NCBI GenBank assembly: GCA_964584125.1
Contig: CAZOYP010000002.1
Location: 9,928 to 73,927, forward strand
Direction: 5' to 3'
DNA length: 64,000 nt
DNA from: Nitromaritima sp964584125
GTDB taxonomy: Bacteria; Nitrospinota; Nitrospinia; Nitrospinales; VA-1
Shown one piece after another: positions 8,946 to 17,976 of the stretch. The notes under the pieces are model-generated. The model did not search any database, was not told the origin of the DNA, and worked only from the letters and a program-made list of their open reading frames with translations. Position 1 is the stretch's first letter; the number at the start of each line of letters is the position of its first letter. Position numbers and translations under genes: made by a program.

Positions 8946-9674
8946 CTAGGTAATGAGAGTTGATTCAATTTCCTCAACAATTTTTAATGCGGCGACACCT
9001 GGCTCTTTGGCGTCACGAATAGGTCGACCCACTACTATTAGATCTGCCCCATTAGAAATTGCATCTTTGGGTGTAACCACGCGGCTTTGATCATCTTTTT
9101 TAACATCTGCCCATAACGGACGTATTCCTGGAACTACTGCCTTAAAATCATTACTGCATTCTTTCTTTATCAGGGTAACTTCTTCACCTGAACAAACAAT
9201 TCCAGCACATCCTGATTCTTTAGCTATATTAGCTCGGTCTAGCACCAATTGTCTTAAGCTAAGTCCCTTCCTATAGCCCAGCTCCTCAAGTGCTGACTCT
9301 GAAACACTGGTAAGAACCGTTACAGCTAAAACTTCCAATCCAAAATCTTTTACTTCGGCTGCAGTTTGTAAAATTTGACTGCCGTCCGATCCGTGAACGG
9401 TTATGAATCGAACACCATGCGTGGCAACAGACTTTAGTGCTGACCTCACTGTTGCCGGAATATCATGTAACTTAAGATCTAAAAAAATCGATGCGGAACT
9501 ATTTTGCTTTACTATTTTAAGAACATCAGGCCCTTCCTTAATAAACAACTCAAGTCCAATTTTAAAGCAACCGACTTTATCGCCGAGTAAGTGAACATAT
9601 TTCTCGGCTTCTTTTCGGTTTGGAACATCCAGTGCGAAAATTAGCCTATTCTTTGCAGGTATGGATAGACTCAC
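8946..9674 (-). CDS. pyrF: Orotidine 5'-phosphate decarboxylase
   Basis: The enzyme converts OMP to UMP, the last step of de novo pyrimidine synthesis. The 242-residue protein fits the bacterial type I family. It has the N-terminal substrate strand LIFALDVPNRKEAEKYV, the catalytic DLKLHDIP motif (D-x-K-x-x-D), and the phosphate-binding C-terminal elements VVPGIRP and GADLIVVGRPIRDAKEP. No other pyrimidine genes are present in the window. The ATG start agrees with the usual family start. Confidence 0.96.
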   Translation of the reverse strand: MSLSIPAKNRLIFALDVPNRKEAEKYVHLLGDKVGCFKIGLELFIKEGPDVLKIVKQNSSASIFLDLKLHDIPATVRSALKSVATHGVRFITVHGSDGSQILQTAAEVKDFGLEVLAVTVLTSVSESALEELGYRKGLSLRQLVLDRANIAKESGCAGIVCSGEEVTLIKKECSNDFKAVVPGIRPLWADVKKDDQSRVVTPKDAISNGADLIVVGRPIRDAKEPGVAALKIVEEIESTLIT

Positions 9675-9809
9675 AAGAGATTCAGGTTAAAAGCAGCGTT
9701 CCAAGCAAGGAACTCATATTGACATTTCTACACGACCATTTTTTATACTCTACACTCGATCGATATTAGAGTTTTTAGGTAAATTTGTCCAGCGAGAGAA
9801 AAAATGATT

Positions 9810-10754
9810 TTAGTAATCAAATATTGCATCATGAAAACGAGACATAGTAGACCCATTAATCACAAAACTAGATCTCGTTTCAACCGCTTTTCCCGCGAGT
9901 TCTTGAAGCATCATTTCAGGAATATTTGCCCCAGCATGGATAGTATGCAAAACACCGCTCCCAAAACGAAGATTAACATCAGTAAACAAAAAATCTCCTG
10001 TCTCCTCTAAAAAGCCCTGAAAATTCGCAGGACCGCTTAGTTGAAGTTTTACACCTAGTCTTTCAACGGATTCAATAATATCAGGAACCAATTCTATTCG
10101 ACTCACCATCACTTCGCCCGCTCGAGTTACCAGCCTTTCTCGCGGGACAACCACAACCGGAATACCCTTTTTATTTGAAAACCAGTCAATACTAAACTCT
10201 CTACCTTGAACAAATCGTTGGAAAATATGGTTTGGGAACTTTTTTGAATAAAAATCTAACTCGACCTGATCTTCTATTTTAAAACAATTTTTTCCTCCTT
10301 CCCCACACGGTTCCTTCGCAATTAAAGGGAATCCAGGGAATGGCTTTTTAGGATCAATTAAACCTGGAGAAGCAAAACTACTTTTTGCAAAAAAATCTGC
10401 CAACCGGCGCTTATCATTGCTAATTTGAATTAGAGTATGATTTGCAAGGTAAAACAATAAGTCCCCCTCATCAAACTCCGTGCGGTTTTTATCCATAAAC
10501 TCAATGGCTTTGTTTGTCATAGGAAGAATGGCATTAATATTTTCCATGGCACAAATAGCTTTTATTTTTTCGACACACGTTGGTTCCGAAAATTCAGGAA
10601 TTAAATAACTTTTATCTACAACATTTAACGCTGAAGAATGGGAGTCACTGTCCGCTCCAACTATAAAAATTTTTATAGCTGTTGATTTTTTAAACGAGCG
10701 AAGAAGTGAAACCCTCCAATTGGGCGCCAGAAAAAGTATACGAATACCTTTCAT
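9810..10754 (-). CDS. ATP-grasp family protein (carbamoyl-phosphate-synthase-like)
   Basis: A 314-residue protein with an N-terminal pre-ATP-grasp Rossmann region (IRILFLAPNWRVSLLRSFKK, then AILPMTNKAIEFM) and an ATP-grasp domain. The nucleotide loop appears as PLIAKEPCGEGGKNCFKI. The hinge segment is HIFQRFVQGREFSIDWF, and the metal-binding end is LFTDVNLRFGSG, where families usually carry E-x-N-x-R. This resembles standalone carB-like or sugar/amino-acid ligases of uncertain substrate. It lies 28 bases downstream of the Nudix gene on the same strand and is probably co-transcribed with it. No amino-acid or cofactor biosynthesis genes nearby fix its role. Confidence 0.78.
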   Translation of the reverse strand: MKGIRILFLAPNWRVSLLRSFKKSTAIKIFIVGADSDSHSSALNVVDKSYLIPEFSEPTCVEKIKAICAMENINAILPMTNKAIEFMDKNRTEFDEGDLLFYLANHTLIQISNDKRRLADFFAKSSFASPGLIDPKKPFPGFPLIAKEPCGEGGKNCFKIEDQVELDFYSKKFPNHIFQRFVQGREFSIDWFSNKKGIPVVVVPRERLVTRAGEVMVSRIELVPDIIESVERLGVKLQLSGPANFQGFLEETGDFLFTDVNLRFGSGVLHTIHAGANIPEMMLQELAGKAVETRSSFVINGSTMSRFHDAIFDY

Positions 10755-10782
10755 TCAGTCAGACCTCTATCATAAAAGTCGT

Positions 10783-11334
10783 TCAAATAGAACGTAAACG
10801 CTCTATGTCTCCTAAAATCTTTGCCGAAGCTCCCCAAATACAGTTGGTACTATTCCAATAAACATACTTACTCTCTCCCGCCTTAACAGAAGTATTTCTT
10901 TGTTTAGTCGAAAGTAGATCGAACAGAGGTATTTCAAAAAAACTTTCAACCTCCTCACTCAATTCACCAATCGTTGGACGTGCAAGTAAAGTAGCCACAT
11001 AAGGAGTTATTTTATAACCTGTAAGAGTTGTAACAACAGGTAGGGTGGCATTAATCAAAACATCATCTAACTCCAACCCAATTTCCTCCCTCGTTTCTCT
11101 GAGCGCTGTTGACAATAAGTCACCATCATCTTTCTCGTACCTCCCCCCCGGGAAAGACATTTCCCCAGGGTGGATTTTTAATTTTTTAGAACGGAGAGTC
11201 ATCAAAACAAAGATCTTGTCATCGTTAACGTACAATAGCACCATAACCGATGCTATCCGTGGACTCCAGGCTACTGGATCTCGAACAACGGGGTGGTGGT
11301 TTTCCATCTTAGTTTTTAAAGAGATTAAGTTCAC
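10783..11334 (-). CDS. Nudix hydrolase, CoA-pyrophosphatase (NudL)-like
   Basis: The 183-residue protein contains a complete Nudix box (GGRYEKDDGD then ALRETREEIGL), fitting G-x5-E-x7-REUxEExGU with the extra spacing seen in CoA diphosphatases. The preceding HPGEMSFPGG segment is also typical of that subgroup. Such enzymes hydrolyse coenzyme A or related diphosphates to limit toxic or excess metabolites. The first start is GTG at 11334; an in-frame ATG at 11307 (MENHHP) is an equally plausible start. Neither has a strong ribosome site. It heads a likely pair with the ATP-grasp gene. Confidence 0.85.
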   Translation of the reverse strand: MNLISLKTKMENHHPVVRDPVAWSPRIASVMVLLYVNDDKIFVLMTLRSKKLKIHPGEMSFPGGRYEKDDGDLLSTALRETREEIGLELDDVLINATLPVVTTLTGYKITPYVATLLARPTIGELSEEVESFFEIPLFDLLSTKQRNTSVKAGESKYVYWNSTNCIWGASAKILGDIERLRSI

Positions 11335-11373
11335 AATAAACTGTTAATTTTATGATAAAAGCGGTTTGACCAC

Positions 11374-11718
11374 TTAAGACCAAACATTTTTGTACTCGAC
11401 CTCATCAAAGCCTACAGTTATTCGATTTCCATCAACTGCAATAGGACGTTTAACCAATCTACCATTACTCGAAAGAAGTTCTACTGCTTGATCTCCCGTC
11501 ATGCTCCCTATTTTTTCTTTAATACTTAGTTTTTTGTATTGTTCTCCGCTGGTATTGAATAGCTTTTTCATCCCTTTCAATTTAATCGCCTTTTTTAATA
11601 TTAATTTTGAAGGCGGAGTTTCTGTGATATCTATTTCGTTGTAGGAAACCTTACATGCATCTAGAAATTTCTTGGCTTTTCGGCAAGTTCCGCATTTGTT
11701 GTAGGAAAAAAACTTCAT
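11374..11718 (-). CDS. ArsC/Spx-family thioredoxin-fold protein
   Basis: This 114-residue protein belongs to the ArsC/Spx/YffB family. It begins MKFFSYNKCGTCRKAKKFL with a CxxC pair, continues with the variable helix region, and ends with the conserved segment LLSSNGRLVKRPIAVDGNRI. Members are arsenate-reductase-like reductases or regulators. No ars operon is present, so arsenate reduction is not supported by context. The CGTC motif favours a redox or Spx/MgsR-like role. It is divergent from smc, with a perfect palindrome in the shared upstream region. Confidence 0.82.
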   Translation of the reverse strand: MKFFSYNKCGTCRKAKKFLDACKVSYNEIDITETPPSKLILKKAIKLKGMKKLFNTSGEQYKKLSIKEKIGSMTGDQAVELLSSNGRLVKRPIAVDGNRITVGFDEVEYKNVWS

Positions 11719-11845
11719 TATGTAATTGACTCCAAAAGTTATGTTAACTTGGCACCTAATTTTAATCCATTGTATATCAATCGGCTAAAACCTCAGGCTA
11801 AAAAATCAGCTTTAAATTCACACCAAGATTTAAAAAGCTTATCGG

Positions 11846-11871
11846 AATAACCACTATATATAGTGGTTATT
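11846..11871. promoter_or_regulatory. Perfect 26-bp palindrome between the ArsC-like gene and smc
   Basis: The half-site AATAACCACTATA is followed immediately by its exact reverse complement, with no spacer. It lies in the divergent intergenic region, 128 bases from the ArsC-like start and about 120 bases before smc. It is followed by a T-rich run. It could be an operator for a dimeric regulator, or a terminator/attenuator stem. No gene reads into it from the left on the plus strand, which favours an operator. Confidence 0.5.
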
Positions 11872-11949
11872 TTATATTTACCCCCTAGAGGTAGTATAAT
11901 TTTTCCTTTACAAGCCTCTTTGAATGGGCTAGTCTTTTACCAGATAAAG

Positions 11950-11970
11950 GGTTTCAAAACCCTTGAAACC
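11950..11970 (+). promoter_or_regulatory. Stem-loop immediately upstream of the smc ribosome site
   Basis: GGTTTCAA (11950-11957) and TTGAAACC (11963-11970) form a perfect 8-bp stem with loop AACCC. The GAGG ribosome-binding candidate (11974-11977) follows 3 bases later and the ATG is at 11990. The position suggests a translational or mRNA-stability element; no function is demonstrated. Confidence 0.45.
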
Positions 11971-11989
11971 ATTGAGGATACAGGTTTAT

Positions 11990-14900
11990 ATGCTATTGAA
12001 AAGTCTGGAATTAGACGGCTTCAAGTCATTTGTAGATGGGACTCACATTGATTTCACCTCCGGATTTACAGCTATAGTAGGCCCAAATGGATGTGGCAAA
12101 AGTAATGTTTCCGATGCCATCCGATGGGTAATCGGAGAACAAAGTTCCAAATCTCTCCGTGGAACAAAATCTGCCGACCTTATTTTTAACGGTAGCTCCA
12201 CCCGAAAGCCTGTTAACAGGGCCGAAATCTCATTAACCCTTAGCCGTGTTCCACAAGGAATACGAATTGCGAACGTACCTAACGTTGCAGACGAAGTTAA
12301 GGTCACCCGTTGCTATCACCGTTCCGGTGAGAGTGAATTTTATATAAATCAAGTGCCATGCCGACTCAAAGATATAACTGACTTTTTGCTGGATGTTGGT
12401 ATCAGCCCAAAAGTTTTGTCTGTAATAGAGCAGGGACACATTCAAGATATAATCGTTTCAAAACCCGAAAATCGACGCATCTTAATAGAAGAAGCCGCTG
12501 GCATTTTAAAATTTAAACATAGAAAAAATGAAGCAATTCGCAAGCTGGATGCCTCAACACAAAATTTGGAACGTATTACGGATATCCTGCAGGAGTTGGG
12601 TCGTCAAGCAGAATCTTTGAAACGACAGGCAGCAAAGGCCGAACGCTACAAAAAGTATCAGGGTGAAATTAAAGAGCTTTCTCTGAAACTATTCGCCAAA
12701 AAAATTCGCCAAAATGCAACCAACCTAAAAGTAATTGAAGAAGAGCTTTCGGTTCAAGTTGAAAATAAAACCAAAAAAAATACCCGCGCTTCTTTTCTGG
12801 ATAATCAAATCGCTCAATTGAATCTTGAAATTGAAGAAGCCCTAGAGCTCCTAAATGAAAAAAGAGAAAACGTATATCAACTGGCTAATAAAATAAGTAA
12901 GAACGAACATACCATTGAGCTAAAAAAAACACAGATTGGCCAAGAAGAAACAAATATCCATTCTGCAACAAATGAAATTGTTCATTTACAGCAAGAAATA
13001 AATGATCAAGCTAATCAAGTTGAAAACCAACGCGACCAATTAGGGGCATTATCAGAAGAAATAAATACCGCAGAAAATAGACTAGTGGAAGAAAACAGGG
13101 CATTTGAAGATAAAAAAGGAGAATTGAATAACCTAGATGACGAGGTAAAAAAGTTAGGGATACAGTCACTAGAGCTTCTTCAAAGTATTTCTAAAAAGAA
13201 AAGCAAAGTGGCAGCTCTTGAAAGCAGAGCTAGTTCACTAGAGCATCGAAACCAAAAACTCAGTAACGAATACGAAGAAACTACCTCTCTCAAGGAAGAA
13301 TTCCTGGGTTTTTTAAATCAATCAAATTCCAGGGTTGAAAAGAAGCTAAAACAACTAGCAGAACTAAAAAGCAATCGCAAAGAGTTATGCAAAACAACCG
13401 AGAAAAAGCGCCAACTATTATCATCCGAAACAAGTCAATTGAATACTCTTAGGGAAGATTACCTAACAAAATCTTCTCTACTAGCATCGCTTAAAGAATT
13501 ACGAAATAAATTCGAAGGATTTCAAGACGGAATTCGCTCATTAATGAACTCCAACGAAAACGGTGGCCACTTAAACGGGCTTCGTAAGATTCTAGCAGAT
13601 GTTTTAAAAACACCCGTAGAGTACGAGGTAGCTATCACCGTAGCGCTTGGAGAAAAGCTTCAAAGTGTGATCGTTAATTCATATGATGATTCTGTTGAAG
13701 CAATAACTTATTTAAATGAAAACTCTTCAGGACGAGGTTCATTTATTCCTATGAATATGAAACCAAGTACAGACCCTCCCGTATATCTTAATGGCAATCC
13801 AGGTATCCTCGGAAAGGCATTAAATTTCGTGGAATGCGAAGGGGAATACCAACAAGTTATAGAAGCGTTACTCCGTAACGTAGTACTCGTTACTGACCTT
13901 GCGACGGCAGTGCAGGTTTTTCAAAAACCAGAGTTTAATGGAACTGTAGTCACTAAAAATGGTGAGATGATTGACTCTCAAGGGATGGTTTTCGGTGGGT
14001 CGGTCGATGAAAAAAGTTCTTCTAATTTACTTTCACAGAATCGTGAAATGGAAGAACTTGCAAATAAGAGAGACCTACTCAGTGAAGAGCTTGAATCTTT
14101 AATCAAAGTTTCAGATGAGACGAAAGATATTCTTGAAAAAATGGAATTGGAACTTGAGGAAGCAAGTAAAAACATTCACGAAATCGAACTGAGCTTGAAC
14201 AATAGCCAGAATGAACAAGAACAACACCGAAAAGAGATAGAAAGGTTAGAGCAAAAGCTTACTTCGATCAAATACGAACAAAATGATGAGCAACGGGAAC
14301 TTTCAGAATTAAAAATAAGCAAACAATCACTCGTGTCTGAAATAGAAAGTGCAAACCTTGAAAAAGCTCAAAAGGAAGAAACTTTAAGCCTCCTGCGCCA
14401 GCAACTTGATTCCTCTAGAACTCAACTGGAAGAAAATTCTAATAAAATAGCCAGCATTAAAGTCAGAATTGCTTCTTTAAAGGGAAAAAGAGAGAACACT
14501 CTGATTGAAATTAACCGACTCGACCTTCAACAAGATAACCATCGTCATCAGATTCGAAAACGTGAAAATGACACAGAAGAAAGTCAGCAAAAGATTAATG
14601 AAGTTCAAAAAATAATCAAAACAATTGAAGATGAAATTCTTAAGAATGTTCGAGAAAAGGATCAATTAGAAGAAGAAGCTATAACTGAAGAAGAAACCCT
14701 CAGAGAAAAAGAAGAGTCTGTCAAACAAATGGAGAAAGAATCAAAAGATCTTTCAAGAAGCATTCAAGAACTTACTGAAAAAATTTCAAAAGTCGAACTA
14801 ACACAGTCCGAAATTAGCATTCAAATCGTTCATATTGAAGAACGTGCCTTTGAAGATTTTAACGTATCTCGCACTGAATTATTAAACCATCCTACCGAAG

Positions 14901-15553
14901 AGTTTAACGTTCAGGAAGTTGAGCAAGCAACTCGCGACTTGAAAGAAAAAATAGGTCGTATGGGTGAAGTTAACCTAGCTGCATTATCCGATTTTCATAC
15001 AATTAACGAGCGCTTCCAATTTCTTAAAACTCAACAGGAAGATTTAGCTGAATCTATTCATATTCTCCATCAAACTATTGAACGAATTAACCGCACTACT
15101 AAACAGCGATTTGTTGATACCTTTGAGAAGGTTAATGAAAATTTTAAGAGGATTTTTGCCCATTTGTTCCGTGGAGGCAAGGCAGAGCTTTCTCTAACAG
15201 ATACATCTAATCCGTTAGAATCGGGAGTCGAAATTAGCGCTAATCCTCTAGGAAAGCGTATGCAAAACCTAAGCCTTCTTTCTGGGGGGGAAAAAGCGAT
15301 GACTGCAATTGCTCTTATGTTTGCTGTTTTTAAAGTACGACCGAGTCCATTTTGTCTCTTGGACGAAGTTGATGCACCTCTTGACGAAGCTAATGTCGTT
15401 CGATTTCAAGAAATGCTTAAGCAAATGTCCGAAAACACTCAGTTCATTATAATCACCCATAACCAAAAAACTATGTCGTTTGCTGACGTTCTTTACGGAA
15501 TCACAATGGAAGAACGTGGCGTATCAAAAGCTGTATCGGTAAATCTCAACTAA
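11990..15553 (+). CDS. smc: Chromosome segregation protein SMC
   Basis: A full-length bacterial condensin SMC of 1187 residues. The N-terminal head starts MLLKSLELDGFKSFVDGT and contains Walker A GPNGCGKSNVSDAIRWVIGE. Two very long Glu/Lys/Gln-rich coiled coils flank a hinge (about residues 510-670). The C-terminal head carries the ABC signature LSLLSGGEKAMTAIAL and Walker B SPFCLLDEVDAPLDEANV. It compacts and separates chromosomes as a dimer with ScpA/ScpB, which are not in this window. I choose the ATG at 11990 because the family begins MxLKxLxLxGFKSF and GAGG precedes it; an upstream in-frame TTG at 11963 lies inside a hairpin. Confidence 0.97.
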   Translation: MLLKSLELDGFKSFVDGTHIDFTSGFTAIVGPNGCGKSNVSDAIRWVIGEQSSKSLRGTKSADLIFNGSSTRKPVNRAEISLTLSRVPQGIRIANVPNVADEVKVTRCYHRSGESEFYINQVPCRLKDITDFLLDVGISPKVLSVIEQGHIQDIIVSKPENRRILIEEAAGILKFKHRKNEAIRKLDASTQNLERITDILQELGRQAESLKRQAAKAERYKKYQGEIKELSLKLFAKKIRQNATNLKVIEEELSVQVENKTKKNTRASFLDNQIAQLNLEIEEALELLNEKRENVYQLANKISKNEHTIELKKTQIGQEETNIHSATNEIVHLQQEINDQANQVENQRDQLGALSEEINTAENRLVEENRAFEDKKGELNNLDDEVKKLGIQSLELLQSISKKKSKVAALESRASSLEHRNQKLSNEYEETTSLKEEFLGFLNQSNSRVEKKLKQLAELKSNRKELCKTTEKKRQLLSSETSQLNTLREDYLTKSSLLASLKELRNKFEGFQDGIRSLMNSNENGGHLNGLRKILADVLKTPVEYEVAITVALGEKLQSVIVNSYDDSVEAITYLNENSSGRGSFIPMNMKPSTDPPVYLNGNPGILGKALNFVECEGEYQQVIEALLRNVVLVTDLATAVQVFQKPEFNGTVVTKNGEMIDSQGMVFGGSVDEKSSSNLLSQNREMEELANKRDLLSEELESLIKVSDETKDILEKMELELEEASKNIHEIELSLNNSQNEQEQHRKEIERLEQKLTSIKYEQNDEQRELSELKISKQSLVSEIESANLEKAQKEETLSLLRQQLDSSRTQLEENSNKIASIKVRIASLKGKRENTLIEINRLDLQQDNHRHQIRKRENDTEESQQKINEVQKIIKTIEDEILKNVREKDQLEEEAITEEETLREKEESVKQMEKESKDLSRSIQELTEKISKVELTQSEISIQIVHIEERAFEDFNVSRTELLNHPTEEFNVQEVEQATRDLKEKIGRMGEVNLAALSDFHTINERFQFLKTQQEDLAESIHILHQTIERINRTTKQRFVDTFEKVNENFKRIFAHLFRGGKAELSLTDTSNPLESGVEISANPLGKRMQNLSLLSGGEKAMTAIALMFAVFKVRPSPFCLLDEVDAPLDEANVVRFQEMLKQMSENTQFIIITHNQKTMSFADVLYGITMEERGVSKAVSVNLN

Positions 15554-15698
15554 CACCCCCCCATCGCAACAAACTCTACCCAAATTTTTGCACATATTGA
15601 TGGTTTTTGAAGCTTTACTTGCTTTCGAAATAATGAGAGGTAAAATCTTGGGGAGAAAATAAAATATTTAACTAAACCATTCCATTTTTTTAACTCTA

Positions 15699-17048
15699 AT
15701 GAAAGAAGCTAAGGACATTGATGATAGTCTTGAATTTCTTCGTTCATTTGAAAAAAATGCGAATGAGACTGAATTAGGAGAACTTGTACTCCAAAGACTC
15801 GACCGAAAAAATAAAAGCCTCAACTTGCAGGGAAACCGATTCACCGAAGCTGAATTCAAAAATTTGTTTTCACTTGAATCTCTGAAATATCTAAAGTCTA
15901 TCGATCTTAGTGAAACAGGAATGGATTCTAAGTCGATTGGATATCTTTGTTCATCCAAATGGCTAGAAAATACCGAATCGCTTTTATTATCTAATAACAA
16001 TCTAGACGACGAAGGAATATTTTTGTTATCCAAATCAACTCACCTGCCCAAGCTTACCTCTTTAGATCTTTCAAGCAACGAAATTGGTTCATTAGGAGCA
16101 AAGGTCCTATCTCTATCTAAATCACTTATTAGTATTTGTAGTTTAAATTTGTCCTATAATCGAATAGAATCGTTAGGCATCCATTCTCTAGCAAGTTCTG
16201 ATTTTGGTCGACGTCTTAAAAATTTAAATCTTCGTGATACTTGTATTGACAATAAAGGAATGAGTGGTTTTTCTAACTATCATTTAGACAAACTTGAATC
16301 TCTTGATTTTTCAGACAACTCAATTTCAGATAAAGGGATAGAAGCTCTAGCCCTATCAAATGTATTTCCAAATATTAATCAACTATTTCTAAATAACAAT
16401 CATATAGGAGATGATGGTATATATGCTTTATGCCAGTCCAAAATGTTTTGCAATCTTAAATCATTATTTTTAGCAAATAATGATTTAACAACCGATAGTG
16501 CTATTTCAATATCAAAATCAGATACCCTTACTAAACTTAAAACTATAGATTTTAATAATAATGATATTCGTTCTGAAGGAACAAAAGCTTTATCTGAATC
16601 AACCAATTTAAAGTCTATCGAATATTTAGATTTGGGTGAAAATAGTTTGGGAGCTGAAGGCGCAAAATCTATTGCAGAAAGCCCATATATAAAAATATTA
16701 AAATTCCTTCGTCTAAATAATAATAATATTAAGGACGCTGGCGTAACGGTAATGGCTAAATCAAATAATTTTAACTTTTTAGAAATTCTTTGTTTAGAAA
16801 ATGAAAATTGGATTCACTCTGAAGGCGCAAAAGCACTGGCAATGTCAAAAGCATTTCCCAGGCTACGACAGCTCGTATTGACTCTCAATGTAATTGGGGA
16901 CGAAGGGGCTTTTTATCTTGCTGAAGCAAAAAACTTTAAATCCTTAGAACAACTCAATGTTGCTGGAAATAAAATCAGCCCCAGAGGTGAAGATGCTCTC
17001 AAAAACTCTCCCAACCTCAAACACATTAAAACACTTGAACTTGTTTGA
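15699..17048 (+). CDS. Ribonuclease-inhibitor-type leucine-rich repeat protein
   Basis: The 449 residues consist almost entirely of about thirteen leucine-rich repeats of 25-29 residues, with the pattern L..LdLs.N.I...G...La.S. Examples are LTSLDLSSNEIGSLGAKVLS and IEYLDLGENSLGAEGAKSIA. This is the RNI/NLR-like class, forming a curved binding scaffold. No signal peptide, transmembrane segment or catalytic domain is visible, so the protein appears cytoplasmic and its partner is unknown. Low-copy insertions interrupt regularity near residues 350-370. There is no clear ribosome site, and no obvious operon partner; smc ends 145 bases upstream. Confidence 0.82.
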   Translation: MKEAKDIDDSLEFLRSFEKNANETELGELVLQRLDRKNKSLNLQGNRFTEAEFKNLFSLESLKYLKSIDLSETGMDSKSIGYLCSSKWLENTESLLLSNNNLDDEGIFLLSKSTHLPKLTSLDLSSNEIGSLGAKVLSLSKSLISICSLNLSYNRIESLGIHSLASSDFGRRLKNLNLRDTCIDNKGMSGFSNYHLDKLESLDFSDNSISDKGIEALALSNVFPNINQLFLNNNHIGDDGIYALCQSKMFCNLKSLFLANNDLTTDSAISISKSDTLTKLKTIDFNNNDIRSEGTKALSESTNLKSIEYLDLGENSLGAEGAKSIAESPYIKILKFLRLNNNNIKDAGVTVMAKSNNFNFLEILCLENENWIHSEGAKALAMSKAFPRLRQLVLTLNVIGDEGAFYLAEAKNFKSLEQLNVAGNKISPRGEDALKNSPNLKHIKTLELV

Positions 17049-17160
17049 TTGATTAAAATTTTTTACTTATATTAGTCAAACGTTGGCGACTCAACAAATA
17101 GGTCTAGAGTTATTCTGAAAATTTTTTTCATATTGTAAACAGGTGAGGAGGGTTAGCCTT

Positions 17161-17976
17161 TTATTTCATAGCTAGAAGATTAAAGGTGTTCTGAGTTTTA
17201 AGAAACTGAGTTGCAAGGAAAGAACTAAAACCAAACCTTCTAGCGCAATATTTCTCAACTTTTAGAATTTTTAACCCTCCTTTGGTAAATAATTCTACAA
17301 GCCTATGCGGATCTATTCCACCAAATTGCCTTTGATAATCTGCATGATGGTACTCTTCGTCTAAAATTGATATTCTTTGCCGCGTCATTTTTCTTCTATA
17401 AAAAATCTCATCAATACTAGCTAACGTTTTATGCATACTATAACGAATGGGTGTATTGATATCCTGTTTAAGAGGTTCAAAGAATATAAGAAATACTCCT
17501 CCAGGCATCAATCTTTCGCAATATATTTTTATTATCGATTCAAAGTCATATAAATGATGCAATAAAGCTGAAACAATAATTGCAGAATATTTCTTATCAT
17601 CAACGTTAGCAAAAGCTTCAACATCGCTTACAACTAATCGCGATTTTTTTTTATAATTGTTTGGAATTTGACTTTCCAACACACTTATCATTTCTGCTGA
17701 TAAATCAACTCCTGTTATTTTATGGCCGCGTTTTAAAAATTCTAAAAATAAATAACCTGTTCCACAACCCAATTCCAAAATATCTCCACTTGTCCCATTC
17801 AATAAGGAACATACTTTGCTGACGGTTTTTCTTAATATACGAGATTGATAGAAATTTGTTTGCTCTGGGTGCCTGTCTAGATAGAACGCATCTTCAAGTT
17901 TATGAACTCGTTTGTTTTCTGCTAAAACCTTTTCTCTTGTTAGAGTTGATTCAGGAATTCTCATTTTATTAATCAT
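17161..17976 (-). CDS. Class I SAM-dependent methyltransferase
   Basis: The 271-residue protein has a standard Rossmann methyltransferase core. Motif I is GDILELGCGTGYLFLEFLKR, then KITGVDLSAEMISVLE, an acidic VVSDVEAF, and motif IV-like YSAIIVSALLHHLYDFESII. The ~35-residue N-terminus (KVLAENKRVHKLEDAFY) is helical. The substrate is unknown; within this operon a glycan, lipid-linked sugar or small-molecule acceptor is likely. Its start ATG overlaps the stop of the upstream radical-SAM gene in an ATGA junction, so the two are translationally coupled. It is the last gene of the operon that begins near 24171. Confidence 0.88.
   Translation of the reverse strand: MINKMRIPESTLTREKVLAENKRVHKLEDAFYLDRHPEQTNFYQSRILRKTVSKVCSLLNGTSGDILELGCGTGYLFLEFLKRGHKITGVDLSAEMISVLESQIPNNYKKKSRLVVSDVEAFANVDDKKYSAIIVSALLHHLYDFESIIKIYCERLMPGGVFLIFFEPLKQDINTPIRYSMHKTLASIDEIFYRRKMTRQRISILDEEYHHADYQRQFGGIDPHRLVELFTKGGLKILKVEKYCARRFGFSSFLATQFLKTQNTFNLLAMK

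Noticed and set aside
9719..9749. Promoter-like TTGACA and TATACT on the plus strand
   Set aside because: The spacer is 19 bases, and both neighbouring genes are on the minus strand, so nothing would be expressed from it.
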